In this document: positions 33,369 through 41,173 of the stretch, one piece after another
Numbering within the stretch: position 1 is the stretch's first letter
Layout of the letters: every line of letters starts with the position of its first letter
Source: Patescibacteria group bacterium
Lineage (GTDB): Bacteria > Patescibacteriota > Gracilibacteria > UM-FILTER-43-11
Direction of reading: 5' to 3'
Length of the DNA: 64,000 nucleotides
Assembly: GCA_018817125.1 (NCBI GenBank)
Contig: JAHIUN010000004.1
Span: 1-64,000, forward strand
Position numbers and translations under genes: made by a program
Notes under the pieces: generated by a model
Database searches by the model: none
Seen by the model: only the letters and a program-made list of their open reading frames with translations
What the model was told of the DNA's origin: nothing

Positions 33369-34469
33369 ATGAATTTCCGACGCATCAAACACATGCTGCT
33401 CCGACTGAGTCCGGAAGAAAAAGTAGCCGGCATCGGAGCGATTATCGTTCTTGTGAGCACCTTTTTACCATGGTTTTCGATCCAATTCAGCTCCATGAAA
33501 GAAGGAACCACCGTGTCCGGCTTTGCCGGAGATCTTGGCGTTATTGGATTCGTAGTCTTTTTGCTCACCGGTATAGGCGCTACCTTTCTAATAGCCGAAC
33601 ATCTAAACCTAAAACTTCCGTGTTTTGGCTTTAAGAAAAATCAAATCGTCTTATTCCTGATGGGTGAAAGTGCATTCCTCCTCCTGCTCACGGTGGCTGT
33701 TTACACCAAACGGTCGCTCGAATACACCAGTGCGGAAATGCGTTTCGGTCTTTACGCGGCCTTGATCGGGGCTGTGGCGGGCACCTTCGCCGCCTTCGCC
33801 GAAGCACAAAAACATCAAAAAAAAGAAACTGAAGCATTCTTCAGCCACGAAGAAGAGACAGTAAAATATGAAGAAACAGTCGATGATGCCATTGAAGAAT
33901 CAGAATATCAGGAGCAGGATTACCTCCCCAGGAAAGAGAAAGTGATCATTGAACCATCCGAGGCGGAACAAAAAAGTTTCTTTTATGATGAATCTCCGGA
34001 AATAGCAGCAGAAAACGAAGATGAAATAAATGATGTACCCGATGAAGAACCTGTATCCGACGATACTGAAGGCGCGGATACTAATCCGCGCCCTGAAGAA
34101 GAGGGGGCGGAAGAAACAACCGAAGAACCTGTCTCCGACGATACGGCAGAACCATCCGATGATGCCGTAGAGACTGAAGATCTTCCGTCTCCTGAAGAAA
34201 TGCCAGCAGAGTCACCTGACGAAACGCCAGAAGATCTATCCAGCGAAGCTGAAGGCACAGATTTAGATCCTCAGCCGGAAGACGAAGGAAGGGCTGAAGA
34301 AGAAAACCTCCCCCCTCTTTCCACCGGAATGGACCAGGGGGATTATCTGGTGCGCGAAGCAGGCGTTCAGAAAAAAAGTAATATCAAGGTAGATATGGAT
34401 AGTATAAAACGCGTTGAAAAAGAAGATGAGCCGGAAACTCAAACCATGAGTTTTTATGACGATTTATAG
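33369..34469 (+). CDS. Membrane protein with long acidic tail
   Basis: A 366-residue protein with four membrane segments in the first 150 residues (for example VAGIGAIIVLVSTFLPWFSI near 19-38 and GVIGFVVFLLTGIGATFLIA near 57-76). A 200-residue, very acidic, Pro/Ser/Thr-rich cytoplasmic tail follows and ends in TMSFYDDL. The tail repeats EEPVSDDT twice. No family is recognised. A role as a scaffold is possible but not shown. Confidence 0.65.
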   Translation: MNFRRIKHMLLRLSPEEKVAGIGAIIVLVSTFLPWFSIQFSSMKEGTTVSGFAGDLGVIGFVVFLLTGIGATFLIAEHLNLKLPCFGFKKNQIVLFLMGESAFLLLLTVAVYTKRSLEYTSAEMRFGLYAALIGAVAGTFAAFAEAQKHQKKETEAFFSHEEETVKYEETVDDAIEESEYQEQDYLPRKEKVIIEPSEAEQKSFFYDESPEIAAENEDEINDVPDEEPVSDDTEGADTNPRPEEEGAEETTEEPVSDDTAEPSDDAVETEDLPSPEEMPAESPDETPEDLSSEAEGTDLDPQPEDEGRAEEENLPPLSTGMDQGDYLVREAGVQKKSNIKVDMDSIKRVEKEDEPETQTMSFYDDL

Positions 34470-34487
34470 CAAAAAATCACAGCTGAT

Positions 34488-34511
34488 TCCTGAGTCCTGA
34501 CTCCTGAGTCC
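34488..34511. repeat. TCCTGAGTCC word repeat
   Basis: Direct copies of TCCTGAGTCC at 34488-34497 and 34502-34511, with an inverted-type GACTCC between. It lies just upstream of the promoter at 34523. Confidence 0.55.
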
Positions 34512-34522
34512 TAAAAAAGCCC

Positions 34523-34550
34523 TTGCATTTTTTATTAATAAAATTAAAAT
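34523..34550 (+). promoter_or_regulatory. Promoter giving a nearly leaderless mRNA
   Basis: TTGCAT (34523-34528), 16-bp spacer, TAAAAT (34545-34550). The ATG at 34560 is only 10 bp past the -10, so the expected leader is about 3 nt. Confidence 0.6.
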
Positions 34551-34559
34551 AACTCTCCT

Positions 34560-34853
34560 ATGCCAACAACCGACGAACAGGCTGGCGAGCCAGTAGTAAC
34601 CGATAAAAAGTATATAGATATCATCCGTTCCGATATCGAAATCGACAAAAAATATGTGAATGAAACAGGTTTGGCTGCCAAAATCCTCTATTACTGCCTC
34701 GACTGCAAAAAACTAGTCACACCAAAACGAATTGGCAAGAAATTTCAATTCAGCTGTACAGAATGTAAAGGAAAAGAGGTCGCCTTCGGCACCGTCTCAT
34801 CTCTGGCTAAATACTACAAAATCCCTGAAATAGAACTAGAAAATAAAAAGTAA
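34560..34853 (+). CDS. Small zinc-ribbon-like protein
   Basis: A 97-residue protein with two CxxC knuckles, YYCLDCKKLV near 45 and FSCTECKGK near 64, spaced as in a zinc ribbon. The N-terminal half is acidic and helical. The ribbon suggests nucleic-acid or protein binding; no named family is recognised. It is probably made from a leaderless transcript. Confidence 0.65.
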   Translation: MPTTDEQAGEPVVTDKKYIDIIRSDIEIDKKYVNETGLAAKILYYCLDCKKLVTPKRIGKKFQFSCTECKGKEVAFGTVSSLAKYYKIPEIELENKK

Positions 34854-34887
34854 AACAAAAGACGATTTAGAATCTTAACCTTATATT

Positions 34888-35502
34888 ATGAAAAAATTAG
34901 CTTTTTTCTTCATTATCCTGATTGGATTAGTTGTTATCGCTGGCTGTAATCAGACCCGCAAAAGCGTCACTCGTTTTTCAACAGACGACGAAGGGGAAAC
35001 CGTTGTAGAAGAAATAAAAGAGGATGAGGGGCCGACAACCACTGTCACCCAATTGGATAATGGTGAAAAAGTGGAACTGGAACCCATCGAAATCTCCGCT
35101 AATAACAATGAAGAAACCGTAAAATTCTCGGTCACCTCGCTCGATAAGAGCATTGTGGAGACTGATAAGGGGTATCATTTTATTGAGGGAACTACACCAG
35201 CCACAACCGAAAAGATCGTGGTTAACGGATACACACTCAATAAATATAAACCAGGAAGTACCAAATGGAGCTATATCGCGGCTGTGGCTTTAGGAACCTT
35301 ACAGCAGGGCGAAAATAATTACACGGTCCGGGCATTCGATGCCGAAAACAATGAACTCGGTTCAGAAAACTTTAGTATTATGTACAGCGGTATCGAAGCT
35401 GGAAAATTAGTGCCGACAGGTAGTGGTCTGACGCTTACCTTCGTTCTGACCGCAATGGGAATGTTTGGTTTTTATGCAATACGAAGACGATTTGTTAATT
35501 AA
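34888..35502 (+). CDS. Lipoprotein with an additional C-terminal membrane anchor
   Basis: A 204-residue protein with a textbook lipobox VIAGC (Cys near 20), a Thr/Glu-rich region, a beta-sandwich-like domain (VVNGYTLNKYKPGSTKWSY ... NNYTVRAFDAENN near 110-160) and a C-terminal hydrophobic segment followed by RRRFVN. The beta pattern resembles cadherin/Ig-like or transglutaminase-associated extracellular repeats. Double anchoring at both ends is odd. A terminator follows at 35526. Confidence 0.7.
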   Translation: MKKLAFFFIILIGLVVIAGCNQTRKSVTRFSTDDEGETVVEEIKEDEGPTTTVTQLDNGEKVELEPIEISANNNEETVKFSVTSLDKSIVETDKGYHFIEGTTPATTEKIVVNGYTLNKYKPGSTKWSYIAAVALGTLQQGENNYTVRAFDAENNELGSENFSIMYSGIEAGKLVPTGSGLTLTFVLTAMGMFGFYAIRRRFVN

Positions 35503-35525
35503 GAATCCTGAATTTAAAAACGAAG

Positions 35526-35566
35526 TAGCTAGGCAGAATATTTTATTTTGTCTAGCTATTTTTTTT
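35526..35566 (+). terminator. Terminator after the lipoprotein gene
   Basis: TAGCTAGGCA (35526-35535) pairs with TGTCTAGCTA (35549-35558), then eight T. Confidence 0.8.
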
Positions 35567-35595
35567 GGCTTGAATAAAGGCTTTTCTGGATATTG

Positions 35596-35647
35596 GTGAA
35601 CAAAAGTTCACATTCCATTTGACAAGTGAACATCTGTTTACTAACAT
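35596..35647 (+). promoter_or_regulatory. recA promoter with two SOS-like operators
   Basis: TTGACA (35619-35624), 17-bp spacer, TAACAT (35642-35647). Two 16-bp operators, GTGAACAAAAGTTCAC (35596-35611, perfect palindrome) and GTGAACATCTGTTTAC (35626-35641), lie exactly 30 bp apart; the second fills the whole spacer between -35 and -10. The GAAC-N4-GTTC core matches the Gram-positive LexA box. Confidence 0.75.
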
Positions 35648-35681
35648 GGTTTTACCATTATATTTTTAACAAAATAGAATT

Positions 35682-36683
35682 ATGAGTAAAAAAGACGATG
35701 CAATTAAAAATGCGATCGCCCAAATCGAAAAAAATTATGGCCAAGGTACCATTATGAAAATGGGAGATGCATCAAGGGCTAAGATTGAAACCATTTCCAC
35801 TGGCGCTATCTCACTGGATCAGGCTTTGGGCGGAGGTATACCAAGAGGCAGAGTTACCGAGATTTATGGTCCGGAGTCTTCCGGAAAAACAACCCTGGCC
35901 CTCCACGTGATCGCCGAAGCCCAAAAGGCAGGTGGAAGCGCCGCATTTGTGGACGCAGAACACGCGCTGGATCCGGAATACGCCAAACGGATCGGGGTCA
36001 ACGTAGATGATCTGCTCATATCCCAGCCGGACAATGGAGAACAGGCACTCGAAATCGTTGAAACACTCACCCGATCCGGCGCGATCGATATCATTGTCAT
36101 CGATTCCGTAGCCGCTCTAACACCGAAAGCGGAAATCGAAGGCATGATGGGTGATTCATTTATGGGGCTTCAGGCTCGCCTGATGAGCCAGGCATTAAGA
36201 AAGCTTACCTCTATCATTTCCAAAACCGGTACCTCTGTTATCTTCCTGAATCAATTGCGGATGAAAATCGGCGTCATGTTCGGCAATCCCGAAACCACAA
36301 CAGGGGGAAATGCGCTAAAATTCTACTCATCTGTACGTTTAGATATCAGACGTATAGATAAAATCGATACCGGCACAGGAGATGAACGTGAGATTTCCGG
36401 CAACCGGGTGCGGGTTAAGGTGGTTAAAAACAAAGTAGCCCCTCCTTTTAAACAGGCAGAATTCGACATCATGTTTAATGAAGGAATCAGTTACAGCGGA
36501 GATTTAATCGACACAGCCGTTAAAAAGGGAATCATTACGAAGTCTGGTGCTTTCTATACCTATAAGGTAACAAAAATCGGACAGGGGCGCGAAAATGCTA
36601 AAAAATTCCTTAAAGAAAATGAAAAGATGACCACGGAGATCAAAAAGGCCCTCAAAGAACCTAATGAAAAGGTAAAAGCATAG
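35682..36683 (+). CDS. recA: Recombinase RecA
   Basis: Strand-exchange protein of homologous recombination and co-protease for LexA. The 333-residue protein has Walker A GPESSGKT at 63-70, [16 protein letters not shown], the L1/L2 DNA-binding loops ([33 protein letters not shown]) and the C-terminal domain. The start follows SOS-like operators. A terminator follows at 36695-36740. Confidence 0.97.
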   Translation: MSKKDDAIKNAIAQIEKNYGQGTIMKMGDASRAKIETISTGAISLDQALGGGIPRGRVTEIYGPESSGKTTLALHVIAEAQKAGGSAAFVDAEHALDPEYAKRIGVNVDDLLISQPDNGEQALEIVETLTRSGAIDIIVIDSVAALTPKAEIEGMMGDSFMGLQARLMSQALRKLTSIISKTGTSVIFLNQLRMKIGVMFGNPETTTGGNALKFYSSVRLDIRRIDKIDTGTGDEREISGNRVRVKVVKNKVAPPFKQAEFDIMFNEGISYSGDLIDTAVKKGIITKSGAFYTYKVTKIGQGRENAKKFLKENEKMTTEIKKALKEPNEKVKA

Positions 36684-36694
36684 TTCTCATTTCT

Positions 36695-36740
36695 TAAAAT
36701 CCCGTCCTCCGAAGCCTTGGCGAAGGGGGACGGGATTTTA
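36695..36740. terminator. Terminator after recA
   Basis: Perfect 13-bp arms 36695-36707 and 36728-36740 (TAAAATCCCGTCC and inverse) around a CTCCGAAGCCTTGGCGAAGG core of the same kind as at 17249. Confidence 0.8.
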
Positions 36741-36842
36741 AATGAAAAATGAATTCACGCAACCTCTTATAAGTGCCATCGCTTGCGTTCACCCCCTAAA
36801 ATCGATAAACTTCATACGCCCAAAATAAATACAAATAAAGAC

Positions 36843-36883
36843 AGTCGTTGTTCCGTCATGTCGTTATTTCGTTATCTCGTTTT
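36843..36883. repeat. TCGTT word array before dnaB
   Basis: GTCGTTGTTCCGTCATG, TCGTTATTTCG and TTATCTCGTT follow one another up to the dnaB start. The same words occur at 649-715 and 31707-31732. Confidence 0.6.
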
Positions 36884-36885
36884 GA

Positions 36886-38259
36886 ATGGCTCACAAAAAC
36901 ATCTCCATCAAAGTACCGCCTCACAGCAAAGAGGCTGAGCAGTCTGTTTTAGGTTCGATTTTAATCGATAAAGACGCCATCATCAAAATAGCAGACCTAA
37001 TCAAGTCTGAGGATTTTTATTACGACGCACATAAAATGATCTATGAGGTGATTAGAGACCTCTTTAACCGTCACGATCCCATCGACCTGCTCACCGTAGC
37101 TAACCTCCTGGAAGAAAGAAAACAGATCGACACCGTAGGTGGACCAGCCTATTTGGCAGAACTCACTTCAGCCGTTCCCACCTCCACTCATGTCTTTAAA
37201 TATGCCCAGATCGTCAAAAACAAATCTACCCTTCGTAAAATGATCAAGGCCGGTAATACTATTTCCGGCTGCGGCTACAGTGAAGACGCAGACATCGAAA
37301 CCCTGTTGGAAACCGCTGAAAAAGAAGTATTTGGCATCTCTCAGACCTTCTTAAAAGACCGGTTCATCCACGTAAAAGATATTCTGGATGAGCGCTACGA
37401 AGAATTCGCCATGTTACATCATTCTGATGATTCCGAAAAAGTTAAAGGAATTGCAACCGGCTTTCTTTCACTCGATAAAATCTTATCCGGACTCCAACCG
37501 TCTGACCTCATCATCCTGGCGGCTCGCCCCAGCATGGGTAAAACCGCATTGGCACTTTCAATTGCGCAAAAGATATGTATCGAAAAAAAGAAAACAGTGG
37601 GCATCTTTTCACTGGAAATGTCTAAAGAACAATTAGTAGACCGTCTGTTCTGCTCCATCCTGGGGGTGGATTCCTGGAAATTACAGCACGGCAAACTGAG
37701 TGATAAAGATTTTCAGAACATGGGAGAAGTAATGGACAAACTCAATCAGGCCCCCCTCTATATCGACGACTCCATAGGCATGTCCATTGCCCAGCTAAAA
37801 GCCAAAGCTCGACGCCTGCAGATGGAGCATGGGCTTGATGTGGTGATCGTCGACTACCTTCAGCTCATGAGCACTGGCACCCCAGCCTATCAGGCTAATC
37901 GTGTGCAGGAAATCTCCGAGATTTCCCGATCTCTCAAAGCGCTTGGTCGTGAGCTCCATATACCAATCATTGCTTTATCTCAGCTATCGCGTGCAGTAGA
38001 ACTGCGCAATCCCAAAATCCCTCAGTTGTCCGATTTGCGTGAATCGGGTGCTATCGAACAGGACGCGGATGTGGTAATGATGCTGTATCGAAAGGATTAC
38101 TACGAAGAAAATCTGAGTGAAGATGAAATGGGCATCACTGAAGTCTTTATACGAAAACACCGTAACGGCCCGACCGGCAAAGCTGAACTTCGTTTCGATA
38201 AGACTCAGATGCGTTTTTACGACATTGACCGCCGTCACACGATTGAAAACCTTGCCTAG
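36886..38259 (+). CDS. dnaB: Replicative DNA helicase DnaB
   Basis: Hexameric 5'-3' helicase of the replication fork. The 457-residue protein has the N-terminal helical DnaB domain (11-115), linker, and RecA-like core with Walker A ARPSMGKT at 213-220, VVIVDYLQLM near 320 and SDLRESGAIEQDAD near 382. It has full length, no intein, and the start MAHKNISIKVPP follows directly on the word array. Confidence 0.96.
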   Translation: MAHKNISIKVPPHSKEAEQSVLGSILIDKDAIIKIADLIKSEDFYYDAHKMIYEVIRDLFNRHDPIDLLTVANLLEERKQIDTVGGPAYLAELTSAVPTSTHVFKYAQIVKNKSTLRKMIKAGNTISGCGYSEDADIETLLETAEKEVFGISQTFLKDRFIHVKDILDERYEEFAMLHHSDDSEKVKGIATGFLSLDKILSGLQPSDLIILAARPSMGKTALALSIAQKICIEKKKTVGIFSLEMSKEQLVDRLFCSILGVDSWKLQHGKLSDKDFQNMGEVMDKLNQAPLYIDDSIGMSIAQLKAKARRLQMEHGLDVVIVDYLQLMSTGTPAYQANRVQEISEISRSLKALGRELHIPIIALSQLSRAVELRNPKIPQLSDLRESGAIEQDADVVMMLYRKDYYEENLSEDEMGITEVFIRKHRNGPTGKAELRFDKTQMRFYDIDRRHTIENLA

Positions 38260-38295
38260 TCCATCCGAAGTCTATTCGATATCCATTCGCTAACT

Positions 38296-39348
38296 ATGAC
38301 CCACATCCCTCATCTCATTGAAATTTTCGGCTGGTCCACACTGGCTTTTATGACCACCCTACTGTTAACTCCTATTTTTTTAAAATTCGCACAACGGCTA
38401 AAATTAGGAAAAAAGATCCGGGAAGTCGGCCTTGATGGCAAGGAAGCGACATTTTTCCGCCAGCTCCACGCGAAAAAGAGTGGTACACCGACTATGGGCG
38501 GCGTCGTGATGTGGGGAGCCGTGTTATTGATTGTATTGCTTTCACGATTTTTATCGTTCATCGGTTACATCCCTAAATCCCTTCTTGATCGAGGAGAGGT
38601 TTATTTACCTCTCTTCACCCTTATCGCGGTAGGTATTTTAGGAGCCGTGGATGACCTGTTTAACATCAAGGAAATCGGCAAAAACAAGGGGGTTAAAGCC
38701 AAGCCAAAATTCTTATTGCTAACACTGTTCGCAATCTTGGGGGCATTGTGGTTTTATTACAAACTCGGATACACCGCCATTCATATCCCCCGCCTGGGTG
38801 ACTTTGAAATCGGAATGTGGTATATCCCGCTTTTTATCCTGGTTATCGTCTCTACGGCAAACGCCGTTAACATAACAGACGGGCTGGATGGATTAGCCGG
38901 AGGACTTTTACTGCTGGCCTTTACCACTTTCGGTGCCATTGCTTACGCCAAAGGTCTTATTATTCTGGCTATTTTCTGCGGACTTCTTATCGGCTCCCTA
39001 CTCGCTTTTCTGTGGCATAATCTTCCACCTGCCCTTTTTTATATGGGAGATACCGGCTCTCTGGCTTTTGGAGCCACACTGGGAGTCATCGCTATGATGA
39101 CCGATTCTATAGTAGTACTTTTGATTGTCGGATTCGTTTTTATTATCGAGACATTATCCGTGATTATTCAGGTTTTTTCTAAAAAGTTCTTCAAAAAAAA
39201 GGTGTTTTTAATCGCACCCCTTCACCACCATTTCGAGAAAAAAGGCTGGGGAGAAGCTAAAATCACCATGCGTTTCTGGATTATTGGTGCTATGGCAGCC
39301 GCTATCGGATTAATCATCGGACTCATCGGTATGGGAAACGGGATTTAA
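38296..39348 (+). CDS. mraY: Phospho-N-acetylmuramoyl-pentapeptide transferase
   Basis: Makes lipid I in the inner membrane, the first membrane step of peptidoglycan. The 350-residue protein has about ten membrane segments and the family motifs SGTPTMGG near 60, AVDDLFNIKEIGKNKG, NITDGLDGLAGG near 196 and LHHHFEKKGWGE near 313. It is not inside a dcw cluster here but lies alone after dnaB, typical of dispersed CPR gene order. Confidence 0.96.
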   Translation: MTHIPHLIEIFGWSTLAFMTTLLLTPIFLKFAQRLKLGKKIREVGLDGKEATFFRQLHAKKSGTPTMGGVVMWGAVLLIVLLSRFLSFIGYIPKSLLDRGEVYLPLFTLIAVGILGAVDDLFNIKEIGKNKGVKAKPKFLLLTLFAILGALWFYYKLGYTAIHIPRLGDFEIGMWYIPLFILVIVSTANAVNITDGLDGLAGGLLLLAFTTFGAIAYAKGLIILAIFCGLLIGSLLAFLWHNLPPALFYMGDTGSLAFGATLGVIAMMTDSIVVLLIVGFVFIIETLSVIIQVFSKKFFKKKVFLIAPLHHHFEKKGWGEAKITMRFWIIGAMAAAIGLIIGLIGMGNGI

Positions 39349-39470
39349 GAACTGCAGCCTTTTTTAAGAACATAAGATCAAAAATGTCCTTATGCTTGAG
39401 AAAAGAGCTATTTTTTGGTATAATAAAAAGATAATTTTATTCAAAATTAAAAATTCAGAGGCTCTGCGAT

Positions 39471-39496
39471 TGAAAATTAGGAATCTTCAATTTTCA
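39471..39496. repeat. TGAAAATT inverted repeat before the GGDEF gene
   Basis: TGAAAATT (39471-39478) and AATTTTCA (39489-39496), with related words TTCAAAATTAAAAATTCAG before it. Private to this spacer. Confidence 0.45.
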
Positions 39497-39508
39497 ATAA
39501 AAAAATAA

Positions 39509-40504
39509 ATGACAAAAAGTAAAAGAGACAAAAGCATCGATCCAGTCAAAGAACTTGAAACGGCCTTATGGCCTGATCCGGAAGAATTTATTGAAGAAGC
39601 TACAAAAATTCTTCAGGAATTAGAGCCTAATTTAACCAAAAAACAGGCGGAACAATGGGTACGCGACCGCGCCTTGACCATTCAGGAGGCAAGAGGCCGC
39701 CTTTTCGCGGAAATGGAAACTGAAATCGAAAAACAGCGTGCCGATAAAGCGGAAGAAGGAGTAGTAACCGACCAGCTGACAGGTATCGGAAACCGGGGAG
39801 CCTATCATCAAAGAATCGATTTTCAGATCTCAAACGCGGAACGGTACGGAAAATCTTTCGCCTTGATCATGATCGATATCGACCATTTTAAAAAAGTGAA
39901 TGATGAATACGGACATTCAGTGGGAGATAAGGTACTTAAAGAGGTGTCCCAAACGCTAAAAAGAAATTTAAGAGCTGTGGATATGGTCGCCCGTTACGGC
40001 GGGGAGGAATTTGTAGTGATCCTTCCGGACACCCAAATGCGTGAAGCCGGCCTGGTGGCCGAAAAATTAAGAAAGGTAATCGAAGAGCAGGTAAATGTTA
40101 TGCATAAAAATAAAAAAGTACCTGTGCGCATCTCAGCCGGTTATGCGGAATACGACCGAAAAACGCTGAATACAGCAGAGCAATTACAATCAGCAGCTGA
40201 CAAAGCCCTCTATCATGCCAAAGTAGGAGGAAGGAATCGTGTAAAGGCGTACGTAAAAGGTATGTCGATGCCTCATGACATACGGCTTTTAAAAGAACTG
40301 GATGAACTGATCGTGCGCTTTGAGATACTAAGAGAAGAATTCAGGTACAAAAAAGACGTCCTTGAACTGATTGAAAAACACAAACCCAGCCTGGCGGGAG
40401 CGATCCGCGATGAAATAGCCCAAATCAAAAACAAACTTGGCACCCTCAAAGAACAAATCGAAGACAAGCGGACTGAAGTCAAAAGACTTAAAAGGACCGC
40501 CTAA
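39509..40504 (+). CDS. GGDEF diguanylate cyclase
   Basis: Makes cyclic-di-GMP from GTP. The 331-residue protein has a helical N-terminal region (1-85), the GGDEF domain (86-250) with an intact active site GGEEF at 164-168, the inhibitory RxxD site (RAVD, 155-158), DIDHFKKVND near 123-132, and a C-terminal helical coiled coil (265-331). No sensory PAS, GAF or membrane segment is seen, so the input is unknown. The HD-GYP protein at 3566 could degrade the product. Confidence 0.92.
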   Translation: MTKSKRDKSIDPVKELETALWPDPEEFIEEATKILQELEPNLTKKQAEQWVRDRALTIQEARGRLFAEMETEIEKQRADKAEEGVVTDQLTGIGNRGAYHQRIDFQISNAERYGKSFALIMIDIDHFKKVNDEYGHSVGDKVLKEVSQTLKRNLRAVDMVARYGGEEFVVILPDTQMREAGLVAEKLRKVIEEQVNVMHKNKKVPVRISAGYAEYDRKTLNTAEQLQSAADKALYHAKVGGRNRVKAYVKGMSMPHDIRLLKELDELIVRFEILREEFRYKKDVLELIEKHKPSLAGAIRDEIAQIKNKLGTLKEQIEDKRTEVKRLKRTA

Positions 40505-40914
40505 TCAGCTTCCTGAGAAGATCCTTTCCGACGCTTGTCAGCCTCTTCCTGAAGGCGTTTTCGCACTACATAAGAAGCATATTCCTTCCATTCCATGAGT
40601 TGGCCATCGTCAGCCCGAATAAAGTAGTCACCAGTTTCAGGGTCAATCTCGATTTGCTCATCTCTTAAATGGCCGGCCTCCCTTAGGGTTTGCAAAACCA
40701 CATCTCGTGTATCTACTATCAAAATTTCTCCCTGATGGGCCTGAAGTTTGGCATCAGCCAAAACCAGATAATCAACGGAATCAACGGGAATAACACTCTC
40801 TTCTTCTATGATTTCAATATGGCGATCTGAAATTTTTCGAGAGACAGAAGGCTGTCTATCCGGCAAATGGATAATTTTATCATCCTCATTGCCAGGTTTA
40901 TCGGTATTAGACAT
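40501..40914 (-). CDS. Hypothetical protein
   Basis: A 137-residue acidic protein starting MSNTDKPGNEDDKIIHLP, with a mixed alpha/beta middle (VDYLVLADAKL, GEILIVDTRDVVLQTL) and a basic helical end. The first Met of the open frame at 40971 falls inside the -35 box of its own promoter and cannot be the start; an ATG at 40920 (MRMSN) is equally possible. Its stop overlaps that of the GGDEF gene. It is not recognised. Confidence 0.6.
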   Translation of the reverse strand: MSNTDKPGNEDDKIIHLPDRQPSVSRKISDRHIEIIEEESVIPVDSVDYLVLADAKLQAHQGEILIVDTRDVVLQTLREAGHLRDEQIEIDPETGDYFIRADDGQLMEWKEYASYVVRKRLQEEADKRRKGSSQEAD

Positions 40915-40942
40915 ACGCATAACAAACAGAAAATAGGGTAAA

Positions 40943-40971
40943 ATTGTAATAAATATTTTACAAAATGTCAA
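40943..40971 (-). promoter_or_regulatory. Promoter of the 40501-40914 gene
   Basis: On the minus strand TTGACA (40971-40966), 17-bp spacer, TACAAT (40948-40943). Confidence 0.7.
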
Positions 40972-41123
40972 TATAATTGCTTAATAATATAAAAATACTA
41001 CTTTTTAGCTAAAGAAAGCCATTATTGGGGATTAAATTAATATATTAGAAAATATTATGATTTTTATGTCAATTTAAAAAGGGGCCAAAAATCAATAATC
41101 CTAGCTAAATACAGTCTAAAGCA

Positions 41124-41152
41124 TTGAATTTTCCTCTGAAATATGCTAGAAT
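41124..41152 (+). promoter_or_regulatory. Promoter of the VirB4-like gene
   Basis: TTGAAT (41124-41129), 17-bp spacer, extended TGC-TAGAAT (-10 41147-41152), 22 bp before the ATG at 41174. Confidence 0.65.
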
Positions 41153-41173
41153 ATTAAGATTAAATAATATCAA

